Assembly (NCBI GenBank): GCA_002723085.1
Contig: PBNK01000015.1
Coordinates: forward strand, 1-34,381
DNA: 34,381 nucleotides
Source of the DNA: Crocinitomicaceae bacterium
GTDB taxonomy: Bacteria > Bacteroidota > Bacteroidia > Flavobacteriales_D > Parvicellaceae
Reading direction: 5' to 3'
The position numbers and the translations under genes were made by a program. This document shows positions 1 to 8,985 of the stretch, piece after piece. The notes under the pieces were generated by a model. The model did not search any database. It had not been told where the DNA came from and was given only the letters and a program-made list of their open reading frames with translations. Position 1 is the first letter of the stretch; every line of letters starts with the position of its first letter.

Positions 1-467
1 CAGAGATTGCATTTTCTATTGATGGGTTAATAGATACTAAAGGTTTTTTTAAACAATTTGAAATTATATTTAAAGTTTCAAATGAAAATCCAAAAGAGGC
101 AAAGTTTAAAGTTGAAATTGATGTTAATAGTATTTTCACTAATGAAAAAACAAGAGATAAATCTTTAGTATCTGAGGAATATTTTAACGCAGAAAAGTAC
201 CCTAAAATTGTATTTAGATCAAAATCTATAGAAAAAACCTCTGAAGGATATACAGCAAACGGATTTTTAGAAATGATTGGAGTTAAAAAGGCATTTTCTT
301 TCCCTTTCACTTTTGATGGAACTACTCAAAATAAAGAAAATCAAAATGTTGCTGTTTTTAAAGGGGAATTTGACATTGATAGAACAAAGTATGGGATGAC
401 TGAAACTTCTGGTATTGGAAATATTGTTCATGTAGAATTTTACACTGAAATGATTATAAAAGATTAA
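1..467 (+). CDS. YceI-like family protein (5' end missing)
   Basis: The reading frame is open from base 3, so the start lies outside the window; an internal ATG at 273 is not the start. The visible 154 residues match the YceI family: a beta-rich stretch ending in 'EIDVNSIFTNEKTRDKSL', then the typical 'EYFNAEKYPKIVF' block and a 'G.L.M.GV.K....PF.F' block. YceI proteins are usually exported lipocalin-like beta-barrels that bind isoprenoid-type lipids; the ligand cannot be read from this sequence. A signal peptide would lie in the missing part. The stop is 19 bp before the next gene on the same strand, so co-transcription is likely. The family call is fairly firm; the function is inferred from the family only. 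Confidence 0.85.
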   Translation, partial: EIAFSIDGLIDTKGFFKQFEIIFKVSNENPKEAKFKVEIDVNSIFTNEKTRDKSLVSEEYFNAEKYPKIVFRSKSIEKTSEGYTANGFLEMIGVKKAFSFPFTFDGTTQNKENQNVAVFKGEFDIDRTKYGMTETSGIGNIVHVEFYTEMIIKD

Positions 468-486
468 ATCTTTTTTAATAATTTAA

Positions 487-1392
487 ATGCTAAAAATAGC
501 CTTCTCTCCTATTTATAAACTTAAGCTTCCTGAAGGTCATAGATTTCCCATGATTAAATACGAATTAATCCCAGAACAATTGATATATGAAGGAGTTGTT
601 AACAAAGAAAATTTTTTTCCTCCAAACTTTATAAACCAAAAATGGGTTCTTAAAGCCCATGATAAAATTTATATAAATAAATTAAATACCCTTAAACTTT
701 CAAAAATAGAGATTCGAAAAACTGGATTTCCTCTTACTAAAGAGCTAATTGAAAGAGAATATGTAATTAGCGAAGGAACTAGAATGTGTGTAGATTACGC
801 CATTTTATACGGAGCTTCTGCTAATATTGCTGGGGGAACACATCATTCTTTTAGAGATAGAGGTGAAGGGTTTTGTTTGCTAAATGATGTTGCCATTGCC
901 TCTTTTTATGCACTTGAAAAATATAATTTTAAAAAAATTTTAATCATTGACCTAGATGTTCACCAAGGTAATGGCACCGCATCAATTATGAAAAATGAAA
1001 AATGCATTTTTACATTTAGCATGCATGGCAAAAAAAACTATCCCTTTAAAAAAGAAGTTTCAGACCTAGATATTGAACTTGATGATGGAACTGGAGATTT
1101 TGAATACTTAAAAAAAGTAAATGAAAATTTAACTAATCTTTTTAATAACGATCTTCCAAATATTATCTTTTATATTTCTGGAGTTGACATATTATCAACT
1201 GATAAATTAGGAAGGTTAAACATAACCAGAAATGGATGTAAAGAAAGAGATGAATTGGTATATGAATATGCAAAGAAATATAACATCCCCGTTGTGACAG
1301 TTATGGGTGGTGGATATTCAGAAAAAATTTATGATATAGTAGAAGCTCATTGCAATACATTTAAAGCAATGACGTCTCTCATTAAAGGTTGA
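487..1392 (+). CDS. Histone deacetylase family (AcuC/HDAC-like) hydrolase
   Basis: A complete 301-residue cytoplasmic protein, the usual single-domain length. The arginase/deacetylase fold is shown by 'GGTHHSF' (catalytic His pair 119-120), 'IIDLDVHQGNGTA' (D155; zinc ligands D157 and H159), 'SGVD' (zinc ligand D234) and 'GGGY' (catalytic Tyr 277). All residues expected of an active zinc-dependent deacetylase are present. Bacterial members remove acetyl groups from small molecules such as polyamines or from acetylated proteins; the substrate cannot be read from sequence. The AGGTHH form resembles the class IV/bacterial group. The start at 487 gives the typical N-terminus (MLKIAFSP.Y). Its TGA stop at 1390-1392 directly abuts the stop of the convergent lipoprotein gene, with no terminator space. 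Confidence 0.93.
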   Translation: MLKIAFSPIYKLKLPEGHRFPMIKYELIPEQLIYEGVVNKENFFPPNFINQKWVLKAHDKIYINKLNTLKLSKIEIRKTGFPLTKELIEREYVISEGTRMCVDYAILYGASANIAGGTHHSFRDRGEGFCLLNDVAIASFYALEKYNFKKILIIDLDVHQGNGTASIMKNEKCIFTFSMHGKKNYPFKKEVSDLDIELDDGTGDFEYLKKVNENLTNLFNNDLPNIIFYISGVDILSTDKLGRLNITRNGCKERDELVYEYAKKYNIPVVTVMGGGYSEKIYDIVEAHCNTFKAMTSLIKG

Positions 1393-1965
1393 TTATTGCC
1401 AACTAAAGTAAGCTTCAAGATTAAGGTTATTAAAACCTTGATTAACTGACATACTAGTTTTAAATCTTTCGCTTCTTGATGAACCATAATTATCAAAAGG
1501 TTCTAAATAAACAGAGTCAATAGGTTCAAAAGAATTATCGTATTCAAGGTCATACAAGTAAATCCAATATCCTTTATTAATCCATTGAGAGGAAGTTAAT
1601 TTTGGCATAAGTTCAAAAGTATAATCAACGATAAAAGGGTTTACATCATTATAAACGTAAGTTAAATTGTTATTAACATAATTTGTTGGTGATATAAAAC
1701 CTAAAAAAAGATCAGGAAAAGTATTATTACTGTCTATATCACTAGAATAACCAGCATCCCAACCTTGATTTTGATTATTTAACTCAGGGAAACTATATAC
1801 TTTAACTGAGTCAAGAGAAACAGACTGATAGTACTTACAACTTCCATTATCTATGGTTCTATTTATATTGTAATTATAGGCTTCTGGGTCAGTACAACCT
1901 TTTTTACAAGCATTAAAAATTGTACTAAATATGAGAATTAAAAATAATTTGCTATATAAATTCAT
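1393..1965 (-). CDS. Small lipoprotein with one CTDP/NYN/GSC cysteine motif
   Basis: A 190-residue predicted lipoprotein. The N-terminus is a hydrophobic signal ending in the lipobox FNAC, so lipidation is expected at C20. Immediately after it comes one copy of a cysteine-bounded motif, C24-TDPEAYNYN...DNGS-C43, of a type that recurs in marine Bacteroidota surface proteins. The rest (about 50-190) is rich in Asn, Tyr, Ser and Asp with many aromatic residues, suggesting a beta-sandwich; I recognise no family. It is the last gene of the leftward phosphatase/CotH operon, 27 bp after the PhoD-like gene. A second lipoprotein with the same motif type is at 14757-15344. The function is unknown; surface or periplasmic lipoprotein is as far as the sequence goes. 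Confidence 0.8.
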   Translation of the reverse strand: MNLYSKLFLILIFSTIFNACKKGCTDPEAYNYNINRTIDNGSCKYYQSVSLDSVKVYSFPELNNQNQGWDAGYSSDIDSNNTFPDLFLGFISPTNYVNNNLTYVYNDVNPFIVDYTFELMPKLTSSQWINKGYWIYLYDLEYDNSFEPIDSVYLEPFDNYGSSRSERFKTSMSVNQGFNNLNLEAYFSWQ

Positions 1966-1992
1966 GTTGTAAATTTAAAATAAATAAAATAG

Positions 1993-3741
1993 CTATTTTG
2001 CAACTATAAAATATCTAGTAACAAATGATTTCATTCCGAATCCTTTGAGTGATAAAATATATATACCATTTTTTAGATCACTTACATCAAAATTTATCTT
2101 TCCATCAAACATGATTTCTGATTCAAGTTGTATTTTACCATCACTACTATAGACCTGAATTAATCCATTAAATTTTCTTGAAGTCATGATAGTTATATTA
2201 TTTGAAGAGGGATTGGGATATATATCTACATCTAAATAATTTGATTGAAGTTTATTTCCTAAAATAGAATTTGATAGAACAGTATGTGATGAAATTATAT
2301 TATTATAATTATCAATAAGAGATAATTTACATGAGTCAGAGCCAAAAATTTCAACTTTGCCAAAAGCGTAGTTAAAGTTATAATTGTTAATTCCTTGTCC
2401 TCCAATATTAAATAGAGAATTAACATATATTGAATCAATATAATAAGCAATTTTTGAATTCTCTTGAGCTAAATTAGCGGCCATAAGCTCAGGAAACCCA
2501 CTATTAGATCCATCATCTATAGCTGAGGAATGAGTGTCACCACTTATTATGATAACATTATCAACATTATTATCATTACAAACATTAAATAACCATTCTC
2601 TATCATTTGGAAACCCTGCCCATCCATCACATAAAATTCCTGCTAAAAACATTCCATCAATTGTATTTCCATTGTAATTGAAATTAAAATCTTGTAATGC
2701 AATCATCAGATTCATTAATTGTGAAAAAGATTTATTATATGTCACTGATGATATAATAAACTTCCAATCTGCGTTTGAATTTAACAAAGCATTTTCTAGC
2801 CATAATTTTTGTGCATTTCCTAAAATGGTATGAGATGAATCTGGGCTAAACGTCCAACTTCCCAATGAATCTTGAACAAAACAAGCTGTATTAGCCGTTC
2901 TTGAAAACCTTAGGTCAAGAACAAAAAACTCAGCATTACCCATCTTATAAGAATGATATATTCCATTACTTGTATCTGGCAAATCATAATGAGGAAAATA
3001 ATTGTCATAACCAATAACAGAATTTCTTTTTAGTAAAGGGGAATAAGTATTTTCACTTAATGATGTTTGTTGTGTATTTGGATTAAAATATACTGATGAA
3101 GCACTTTGACCAGAGCAATTGTCCTTTACAAAATCATGATCATCATAAACATAGTCAACAGGAATATTTGCTAGCATGGATTTAGCATATATATCAGAAT
3201 AGCGATCATGATATGAATTTTCTATAGCCCCTGTAATTGAAGGAAAATAATTATTAGAATTTCCATACAATTGATCAGGATAACCCCAATCTCCAGTATA
3301 AATAAAAAGTGATGGATAATTCATTCTTATTACGTCAACTATTTGTTGAGGATGATTATGAGATACACATGATCCTACTCCGAAAACATAATTGCCAATT
3401 TGGCCTTCTGAAGGGAAAGTTGAAATTTGATCATTGAATACATGAACATTATCAAGAAATACTTTATAATAGTATTCAGTGTTAGGTTGTAACCCACTAA
3501 CTGTGATTATTATTGATGAATCTTTCTGATAATCAATGTTACTTGAAGCTGAAATTGGATTCAAAAAAAGAATTGATTCAGATAGGTCTATTTTAACATT
3601 AACTGCATCAACTGATCTTACATAAATTTTAAATTCAGTATCAGTCATCCCTCCAATAACTGGACCATGAGAAATTGTTTGGGAATTAACATAAAATAAA
3701 TGAAAAACAGAGATTAAAAAAAAAGTAAATCTTTCTATCAT
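1993..3741 (-). CDS. PhoD-like metallophosphatase with T9SS sorting domain
   Basis: A 582-residue exported protein. Residues 1-20 are a signal peptide ending in NSQ. Residues 22-110 form a beta-sandwich typical of the PhoD N-terminal domain. The catalytic domain (about 118-480) has the PhoD/alkaline phosphatase D signatures: GVGSC (121-125), TGDWGY (149-154), YDDHDF (199-204), LDLRFSR (275-281) and GDTHSS (401-406), which supply the expected metal ligands. Residues 503-582 are a T9SS type A C-terminal domain beginning VDIYPNPSS, so the enzyme is probably released or attached to the cell surface. PhoD enzymes hydrolyse phosphomonoesters and diesters with Ca/Fe. The gene starts 2 bp after the CotH-like gene, so they are certainly co-transcribed. 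The exact substrate is unknown. Confidence 0.92.
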   Translation of the reverse strand: MIERFTFFLISVFHLFYVNSQTISHGPVIGGMTDTEFKIYVRSVDAVNVKIDLSESILFLNPISASSNIDYQKDSSIIITVSGLQPNTEYYYKVFLDNVHVFNDQISTFPSEGQIGNYVFGVGSCVSHNHPQQIVDVIRMNYPSLFIYTGDWGYPDQLYGNSNNYFPSITGAIENSYHDRYSDIYAKSMLANIPVDYVYDDHDFVKDNCSGQSASSVYFNPNTQQTSLSENTYSPLLKRNSVIGYDNYFPHYDLPDTSNGIYHSYKMGNAEFFVLDLRFSRTANTACFVQDSLGSWTFSPDSSHTILGNAQKLWLENALLNSNADWKFIISSVTYNKSFSQLMNLMIALQDFNFNYNGNTIDGMFLAGILCDGWAGFPNDREWLFNVCNDNNVDNVIIISGDTHSSAIDDGSNSGFPELMAANLAQENSKIAYYIDSIYVNSLFNIGGQGINNYNFNYAFGKVEIFGSDSCKLSLIDNYNNIISSHTVLSNSILGNKLQSNYLDVDIYPNPSSNNITIMTSRKFNGLIQVYSSDGKIQLESEIMFDGKINFDVSDLKNGIYILSLKGFGMKSFVTRYFIVAK

Positions 3742-3743
3742 AA

Positions 3744-5330
3744 TTAATTAAAATAATTGTTCATGTTTAAAATAAAATATTTATGCCTATGTAAGCAAAA
3801 ATCTTTTATCCTTTTCAATCCTTTATTGTATTTATATTCACCATCAGGATCACCCCATCTTCTATAATGCTCTTCTATTGCAGGGTTAATAAAAGTTTTA
3901 TAATAATTAAATTTTTTAAGTAAATTTTCTGATGACAACTCATTATCAAATAGATACTTTACCCTTTCCTTAAATTTCTCTTTAAATTCAGGTTGTTTTA
4001 ATAAATAAGTAACTAATACTCCTCCCAATGCTGGAGACCTATCTTTTGTAGCAAACTCAAACATATTTTTTTCTGGACTTCCCACACAAGCATCCATATC
4101 AATTAAAACAGCTTTCCATTTTTTATTGCTTTTATTTTTTTTCCAAAAAAACGTGTTATTGCATGGCCAGTCAACATTTTGAAAAAACAATTCCACAATT
4201 AGCCAATCTAAAAGTGACTTTAATTTAAATCTATCTTTTATTTCTTTAAAAGAAATATTAGGGTTTTCTTTAATTTTTAAAATCAAATCATTAATTGAAC
4301 CGTATCCATTGCTTTTTGAAAACCCTTTATCATCTGAATCAATTAACTTTTTTTCTTTTAAATCATACTTATTTGCAATTGCTTTAAGATCAAGTCTTTC
4401 TCTAATTCCGTGTATGCCCCAATATTCTCCATTAAGATAAACTTTTGAGGGTTTATAAACCATAACATCTAAATTTAAGGTTGAACATATATCAGCAATC
4501 CAGCCATCAATAAATATTTCATTCCCCCATCCAGAGAATGAAGAACGTAATATAAGCTTATCAATTGTATGGTTAACATCTAACAATTTATTTACTGCAG
4601 TTTTTTCATTTAAATAAAAACGCAATCCCTTTTGAGGTGCAAGAGGAGTTATATACCCATGAATTCTAAATAAATAATCTCCATTTAAATACTCACTATA
4701 TCTATCAATAATTTGAATTTTACCAACCTGTTTACGTTTTTTAAAAGAATAAAAATTACCTGTATTTTGATCATTTGAATTATCAAAATTAACACCAGGA
4801 ACATAGCATCCTGTATCATTACTGAACAACCAATTTTGATTAACATTTAAATTAACAATTGGCAAAGAATCAAATTCTAAAGATCCTAGCACATAATTTT
4901 CTTTAGCTGAATCTAAAATTGAATTTTCTAAATAACTCAAGACTTTTATTTGATGAAAACTTGAAAATTCTCCAATAGGCTCCGACCAACTGTTTGCATA
5001 TTTTTTATAATTTTTAGAGGAGGTAGGGATTTTACTTAATTTTAATGGATATGAAGAAATACTAAGGTCAAAATTATTTTTATTAAAAAAAATTGTATCA
5101 TCATTATAAATTAAACACATTCGATCAGCTCTCTTATCATTTATATTAAGATTTAAATTTCTATTTGAATATATACCGGAATAATTTGAAAAAATTATTG
5201 AAGATTTAGGTGAATAAAGTTTAGATATTTTTTTCACCTTGATATTATCCGCAAAAAAAAAGAGATCAATTAAAATAAAAATTGATACTACAAATGAAAT
5301 AAAAATGGATATGTATAGATACTTTTTCAA
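3744..5330 (-). CDS. CotH kinase family protein, membrane-anchored
   Basis: A 528-residue protein with one N-terminal hydrophobic segment (about 5-26) and no cleavage site or T9SS domain, so it is probably tethered to the membrane facing outward. The CotH layout is clear: a degenerate 'sEPi' chitobiase-like segment near 114-120, 'LP...LNVN..WLFSNDTGCYVPG' (156-179), 'KGLRFYLNE' (234-242), 'VYLNGEYWGIHGIRER' (297-312), 'D387-W-P...N391-N392' and 'VLIDMDACVG' (408-417), the last two corresponding to the catalytic-loop and metal-binding Asp regions of the atypical kinase fold. Bacillus CotH phosphorylates spore-coat proteins; substrates in Bacteroidota are unknown to me. It sits 5 bp after the PAP-like gene and 2 bp before the PhoD-like gene. 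The family is solid; kinase activity is inferred. Confidence 0.88.
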   Translation of the reverse strand: MKKYLYISIFISFVVSIFILIDLFFFADNIKVKKISKLYSPKSSIIFSNYSGIYSNRNLNLNINDKRADRMCLIYNDDTIFFNKNNFDLSISSYPLKLSKIPTSSKNYKKYANSWSEPIGEFSSFHQIKVLSYLENSILDSAKENYVLGSLEFDSLPIVNLNVNQNWLFSNDTGCYVPGVNFDNSNDQNTGNFYSFKKRKQVGKIQIIDRYSEYLNGDYLFRIHGYITPLAPQKGLRFYLNEKTAVNKLLDVNHTIDKLILRSSFSGWGNEIFIDGWIADICSTLNLDVMVYKPSKVYLNGEYWGIHGIRERLDLKAIANKYDLKEKKLIDSDDKGFSKSNGYGSINDLILKIKENPNISFKEIKDRFKLKSLLDWLIVELFFQNVDWPCNNTFFWKKNKSNKKWKAVLIDMDACVGSPEKNMFEFATKDRSPALGGVLVTYLLKQPEFKEKFKERVKYLFDNELSSENLLKKFNYYKTFINPAIEEHYRRWGDPDGEYKYNKGLKRIKDFCLHRHKYFILNMNNYFN

Positions 5331-5335
5331 AATAA

Positions 5336-7147
5336 CTATTTCAAAACATTAAATTTTAAAGATTTAATAACAATACCGTATTCATATATTGTAAGTATGT
5401 ATACCCCCTTTTTAAGGTTTACAGTATTTATTCTTAAGACTGGAGGATAAATTGAATCATAATTTTTAACTAGACTACCATTTTGGTTATGAACACTTAC
5501 TTCAAATTTTCGATTCAATTCAAATGGGATGTGTAAAGTAATGTTTTCATATGTAGGATTAGGATATAAATTCCAATTTTTAAAAATTGAATCAGTATTA
5601 AATGACTCTGTTTCTGACCATTCACTCCAATTCAATCCTTTATCTCTGTACCTAAATCTCCAATAGAACTTATTATTAGGCCATAAAGTATTTATTTGAT
5701 GTTTAGATAAATCAACGCCATTTTGTAAATCTATTTCTTTATATATGTTTTGATATTGAATCCAATGATCAATAATTAAATCATTAAAATCTAAGGAATC
5801 TAAACTAATTTGCCAATGAGAAGCTCCATGACCATCATTATCAGAATCAATAAATGTGGATCCTTGTAATGTAAAACCATCAGGACTAACAACTGAATTC
5901 ACTGTTGGATAAATTGCAATTGGACGATTAGGTTTTTCAGCATTTAGTTTTATTGATATGCTATCTTGTAATACATTATTTTTTTCATCAAATTGATCAC
6001 CTAAACTAAATCTTTTCATTACAAAATATGGATTTTCTCCAGCTGTTACTTCAACAAGAACAAATCCATATTCATCCTGACTAATTGTATACTCTTCATA
6101 ATCTTCTTGATAATATTCATCCCAATAATCAATATTACCTCCAGCTGAAGCAACATTTACCATTAAATGTTTATGCTCTTTAGATTGCCCTCTTGAATAA
6201 CCATGAGTATGACCAAAAAAATGAACAGAGGGTTTGCCTGAATTATCACTAAATGTTTCTAATTTTTCAATAACATCTCCAGTAAAGTCTGTATTTCCTT
6301 CTGGCCAAAGTTCTGAATGATGAGGATGATGCAGTTGAACAAAAACAAAATCAATTAAAGTATCATCAGAAGTTAATTGCAATACACTATCCAACCAGTT
6401 TAATTGAAGTTGAATTTGATAATCCCAATTTGAATTTAAACCAATAATTCTAATATTAGATTGATCTTTGTACCACCAATGTTCTTTATAATTAACTGAA
6501 CCATTTTTTGGCAAATCAAAATAATCAAAAAAATAGGATGAATTTTGCTCATGATTTCCAAGAACTGGATAAATAGGTACATAACTAAATAAATTTTTAC
6601 CTGCATCAAAAAAATCATCAATCCACTCATTATGATTATTGCCATTATCAACTAAATCACCTGGAATTAGAACCATTTGTAAATTTTGATTCAATGAACC
6701 AACATAATTATTATCAAAATAATTTAAAACGCCATCGTTAATTAATTTCTCAAAAACATCTGGGTGACTATTGTCTTTTTGCATATCACTCATAGCTATA
6801 AATCTTGTTAGAGATTCATTAGACTGTAAATCAGGAGTTTTAAAACTTAAAAGTTTAGATGTATAGGAATCGTTAACTGTTCTGTAAGAATAAATAGTAT
6901 TAGGAGACAAATTCTGAATAGTTACTGAAAATATACATGAGTTTGAAGTTTGAATAGAATTTGCTGGAGATGAATTAATTAAATTTGAATTGCCCCATTC
7001 TAATGTTCCAGAATCGCATGTTGATGATTCCCAAACAATAGTTACTTTATTTGAAGATAAATTTTGTAAAAATGGTTGTACTAATTCTTGAGAATGATAA
7101 AAATTTAACATACACAATAAAACTATACTTGTAAAAAATTGATTCAT
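5336..7147 (-). CDS. Purple-acid-phosphatase-like metallophosphoesterase with T9SS sorting domain
   Basis: A 603-residue exported protein: signal peptide (1-20, ending HSQ), a fibronectin-III-like N-domain (about 22-104) typical of purple acid phosphatases, a calcineurin-like metallophosphoesterase domain (about 113-370), a beta-rich domain (about 405-520) and a T9SS type A C-terminal domain starting NLYPNPTYEN. Metal-binding motifs are SDMQ (D121), GDLVDNG (163-169), GNHE (197-200), the HHPHH cluster (273-277) and GHTHGY (312-317). Motif I has DxQ where many relatives have DxH. It is the first gene of a four-gene leftward operon with CotH-like, PhoD-like and lipoprotein genes. The likely role is hydrolysis of phosphate esters outside the cell; the substrate is not determinable. 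I found no convincing TAnnTTTG promoter in the 105 bp shared with the divergent ABC operon. Confidence 0.9.
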   Translation of the reverse strand: MNQFFTSIVLLCMLNFYHSQELVQPFLQNLSSNKVTIVWESSTCDSGTLEWGNSNLINSSPANSIQTSNSCIFSVTIQNLSPNTIYSYRTVNDSYTSKLLSFKTPDLQSNESLTRFIAMSDMQKDNSHPDVFEKLINDGVLNYFDNNYVGSLNQNLQMVLIPGDLVDNGNNHNEWIDDFFDAGKNLFSYVPIYPVLGNHEQNSSYFFDYFDLPKNGSVNYKEHWWYKDQSNIRIIGLNSNWDYQIQLQLNWLDSVLQLTSDDTLIDFVFVQLHHPHHSELWPEGNTDFTGDVIEKLETFSDNSGKPSVHFFGHTHGYSRGQSKEHKHLMVNVASAGGNIDYWDEYYQEDYEEYTISQDEYGFVLVEVTAGENPYFVMKRFSLGDQFDEKNNVLQDSISIKLNAEKPNRPIAIYPTVNSVVSPDGFTLQGSTFIDSDNDGHGASHWQISLDSLDFNDLIIDHWIQYQNIYKEIDLQNGVDLSKHQINTLWPNNKFYWRFRYRDKGLNWSEWSETESFNTDSIFKNWNLYPNPTYENITLHIPFELNRKFEVSVHNQNGSLVKNYDSIYPPVLRINTVNLKKGVYILTIYEYGIVIKSLKFNVLK

Positions 7148-7210
7148 TTCATAAAATTAGAAAACAAACAGAACTTTATTCTGAAATAAAAATATATTTT
7201 GTTTATGTTT

Positions 7211-7242
7211 TTGCCTTAATTATTAAACAAAAGTTATATTTG
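7211..7242 (+). promoter_or_regulatory. Bacteroidota-type promoter of the ABC transporter operon
   Basis: TTG at 7211-7213 and TATATTTG at 7235-7242, separated by 21 bp, fit the Bacteroidota -33/-7 architecture (TTG, then TAnnTTTG). Transcription would start a few bases after 7242, only about 5 nt before the ATG at 7253, so the mRNA would be nearly leaderless. Confidence 0.6.
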
Positions 7243-7252
7243 CATCGTAATT

Positions 7253-8152
7253 ATGGATAAAAATAAGATTTTAACAATAAAGAATTTAACAAAAAAATTT
7301 GGTGAATTTAAAGCTGTAAATGATTTAAGTTTAAACGTATACACGGGTGACATATACGGCTTTCTTGGCCCTAACGGTGCTGGGAAAAGCACTACCTTAA
7401 GAACCATACTTGGCTTAATAAATCCAACAGAAGGTCAAATTTCATTTAACAACCAATTAATCAAAGGTTCTGACAGGTCTTATTTAAATCATATTGGTTC
7501 ATTAATAGAAAGGCCTGATTTTTATAAAAATTTATCTGCTTACGACAACTTATTGATATTATTTAAGATGTCAAAAATGAAAAATAAAAATCGAATAGAT
7601 GAAGTTTTGAATGAGGTTGGACTTCTTAATAAAAAGAACAATAAAGTTGGTGGTTTTTCCCAAGGGATGAAACAACGTTTAGGAATTGCTCAAGCTATAC
7701 TACACCATCCAAAATTAATCATACTAGACGAACCTTCTAATGGGTTAGATCCCCAAGGACAATCAGACATGAGAGATTTAATTATGAGAATTAATCAAGA
7801 ATTTTCTATTACCATTATAATCTCAAGTCATATCCTTTCTGAAATTGAAAAAATATCTAATCGAATGATTGTAATCAACAATGGGAAAAAAATTGTTGAG
7901 GGTAACGTTCAAGATTTAATGCAATCTGAAACCATGAAAGTCAGATTTAAAACTAAAAACAAGAAAGAATTAATTAACTATTTTGAAACAAATAAAATAG
8001 AATATATATGTGATGATGATTTTATAATCAGTCATATGCAAGAGTTGGACATTGAACCAACTATAATTGACCTTACTACAAACAACATTCACTTAATGGA
8101 AGTAAGGCAACTGAGAACTTTAGAAGAATTATTTTTAAAATGGACTAAATGA
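7253..8152 (+). CDS. ABC transporter ATP-binding protein (ABC-2 type exporter)
   Basis: A 299-residue cytoplasmic ATPase with Walker A GPNGAGKST (39-47), an ABC signature of the FSQGMKQR form (135-142), Walker B LIILDEP (155-161) and an H-loop SSH (191-193). The C-terminal 85 residues form the accessory domain common in the bacitracin-resistance/Nod/CcmA-type family that pairs with ABC-2 permeases. The permease gene follows with an ATGA overlap, so the two are translationally coupled. The cargo is unknown: bacitracin-like antibiotics, lipids and peptides are all possible. The start at 7253 is the first in-frame ATG and lies just after a good promoter with no Shine-Dalgarno sequence. Confidence 0.95.
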   Translation: MDKNKILTIKNLTKKFGEFKAVNDLSLNVYTGDIYGFLGPNGAGKSTTLRTILGLINPTEGQISFNNQLIKGSDRSYLNHIGSLIERPDFYKNLSAYDNLLILFKMSKMKNKNRIDEVLNEVGLLNKKNNKVGGFSQGMKQRLGIAQAILHHPKLIILDEPSNGLDPQGQSDMRDLIMRINQEFSITIIISSHILSEIEKISNRMIVINNGKKIVEGNVQDLMQSETMKVRFKTKNKKELINYFETNKIEYICDDDFIISHMQELDIEPTIIDLTTNNIHLMEVRQLRTLEELFLKWTK

Positions 8153-8985
8153 TAAAACTTGTTCAATTAGAATTATTTAAGATAATTAAAAGGCCAAGAA
8201 CCTATATAGGTTTTATAGCAATTTTTATAATTGTTCTTGCCCTTCAATCTGCGATGTATTTTGAAGGAGAATCATTAATATCAATAGGAATTCAAAATTT
8301 AAGAGATGATTTTAGACTAGAAGGAAAAATTATTAATGTGAATTTAATTACCTATATTCTTTTAAACAGTTTAATTGTTCAAATACCCATTCTTATTTGC
8401 CTAGTTACAGGAGATTCAATTGCTGGTGAAGCATCTACAGGAACTTTAAGGCTTATTTTGCAACGCCCCTACAGTAGAACAAAGATTTATTTAGCAAAAG
8501 CTATAACAGGTTTTATTTACACTTTAAGTTTGCTAATTTTCTTAGCCCTAATGACCTATGGTCTAGGTTATTTACTATTCGGGAATGGAGACCTAATTGT
8601 TTTGAGACGTGGAGTGAGTGTTTTTTCTCAAGACGATGTATGGTGGAGATTTTTATTTGCTTTTGGATTAGGATTACTATCTATGTTAGTAGTTGCATCG
8701 CTTTCATTGATGATTTCTTCATTTGTTAATAATTCAATAGGTCCGATAGTAGGAACCATTGCTATTTTAATTGCATTAAACATAATATTTACTCTAGGCG
8801 CTCCACTATTTAAAGATATATTGCCATATGTATTCACAACACATTTTGTTAAATGGCAATACTTATTTGATTATGAATTAAATATTCCTGCTATTAATCT
8901 ATCTATATATGTTCAGATATTTTACATAGTATTATTTAACACTATTGGTATTATTAATTTTAAACGAAAAGACATATTGGTATGA
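8149..8985 (+). CDS. ABC-2 type transporter permease
   Basis: A 278-residue integral membrane protein with about six transmembrane segments (near 18-35, 62-82, 115-145, 165-190, 195-215 and 250-270). The segment 'GDSIAGEASTGTLRLIL..PYSR' (about 87-110) after the second helix is characteristic of ABC-2 permeases of the bacitracin/gliding (GldF-like) group. It forms the membrane channel for the ATPase encoded just upstream, overlapping it by 4 bp (ATGA), and it overlaps the next gene by 4 bp in the same way. No periplasmic domain of notable size is present. The substrate is unknown; the linked LolA-like gene hints at export of an envelope component, but that is inference. Confidence 0.93.
   Translation: MIKLVQLELFKIIKRPRTYIGFIAIFIIVLALQSAMYFEGESLISIGIQNLRDDFRLEGKIINVNLITYILLNSLIVQIPILICLVTGDSIAGEASTGTLRLILQRPYSRTKIYLAKAITGFIYTLSLLIFLALMTYGLGYLLFGNGDLIVLRRGVSVFSQDDVWWRFLFAFGLGLLSMLVVASLSLMISSFVNNSIGPIVGTIAILIALNIIFTLGAPLFKDILPYVFTTHFVKWQYLFDYELNIPAINLSIYVQIFYIVLFNTIGIINFKRKDILV

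Noticed and set aside
1423-1439. Hairpin AAGGTT-ATTAA-AACCTT near the end of the lipoprotein gene
   Set aside because: It lies inside coding sequence, has a weak AT stem and no T run, so I do not call it a terminator.
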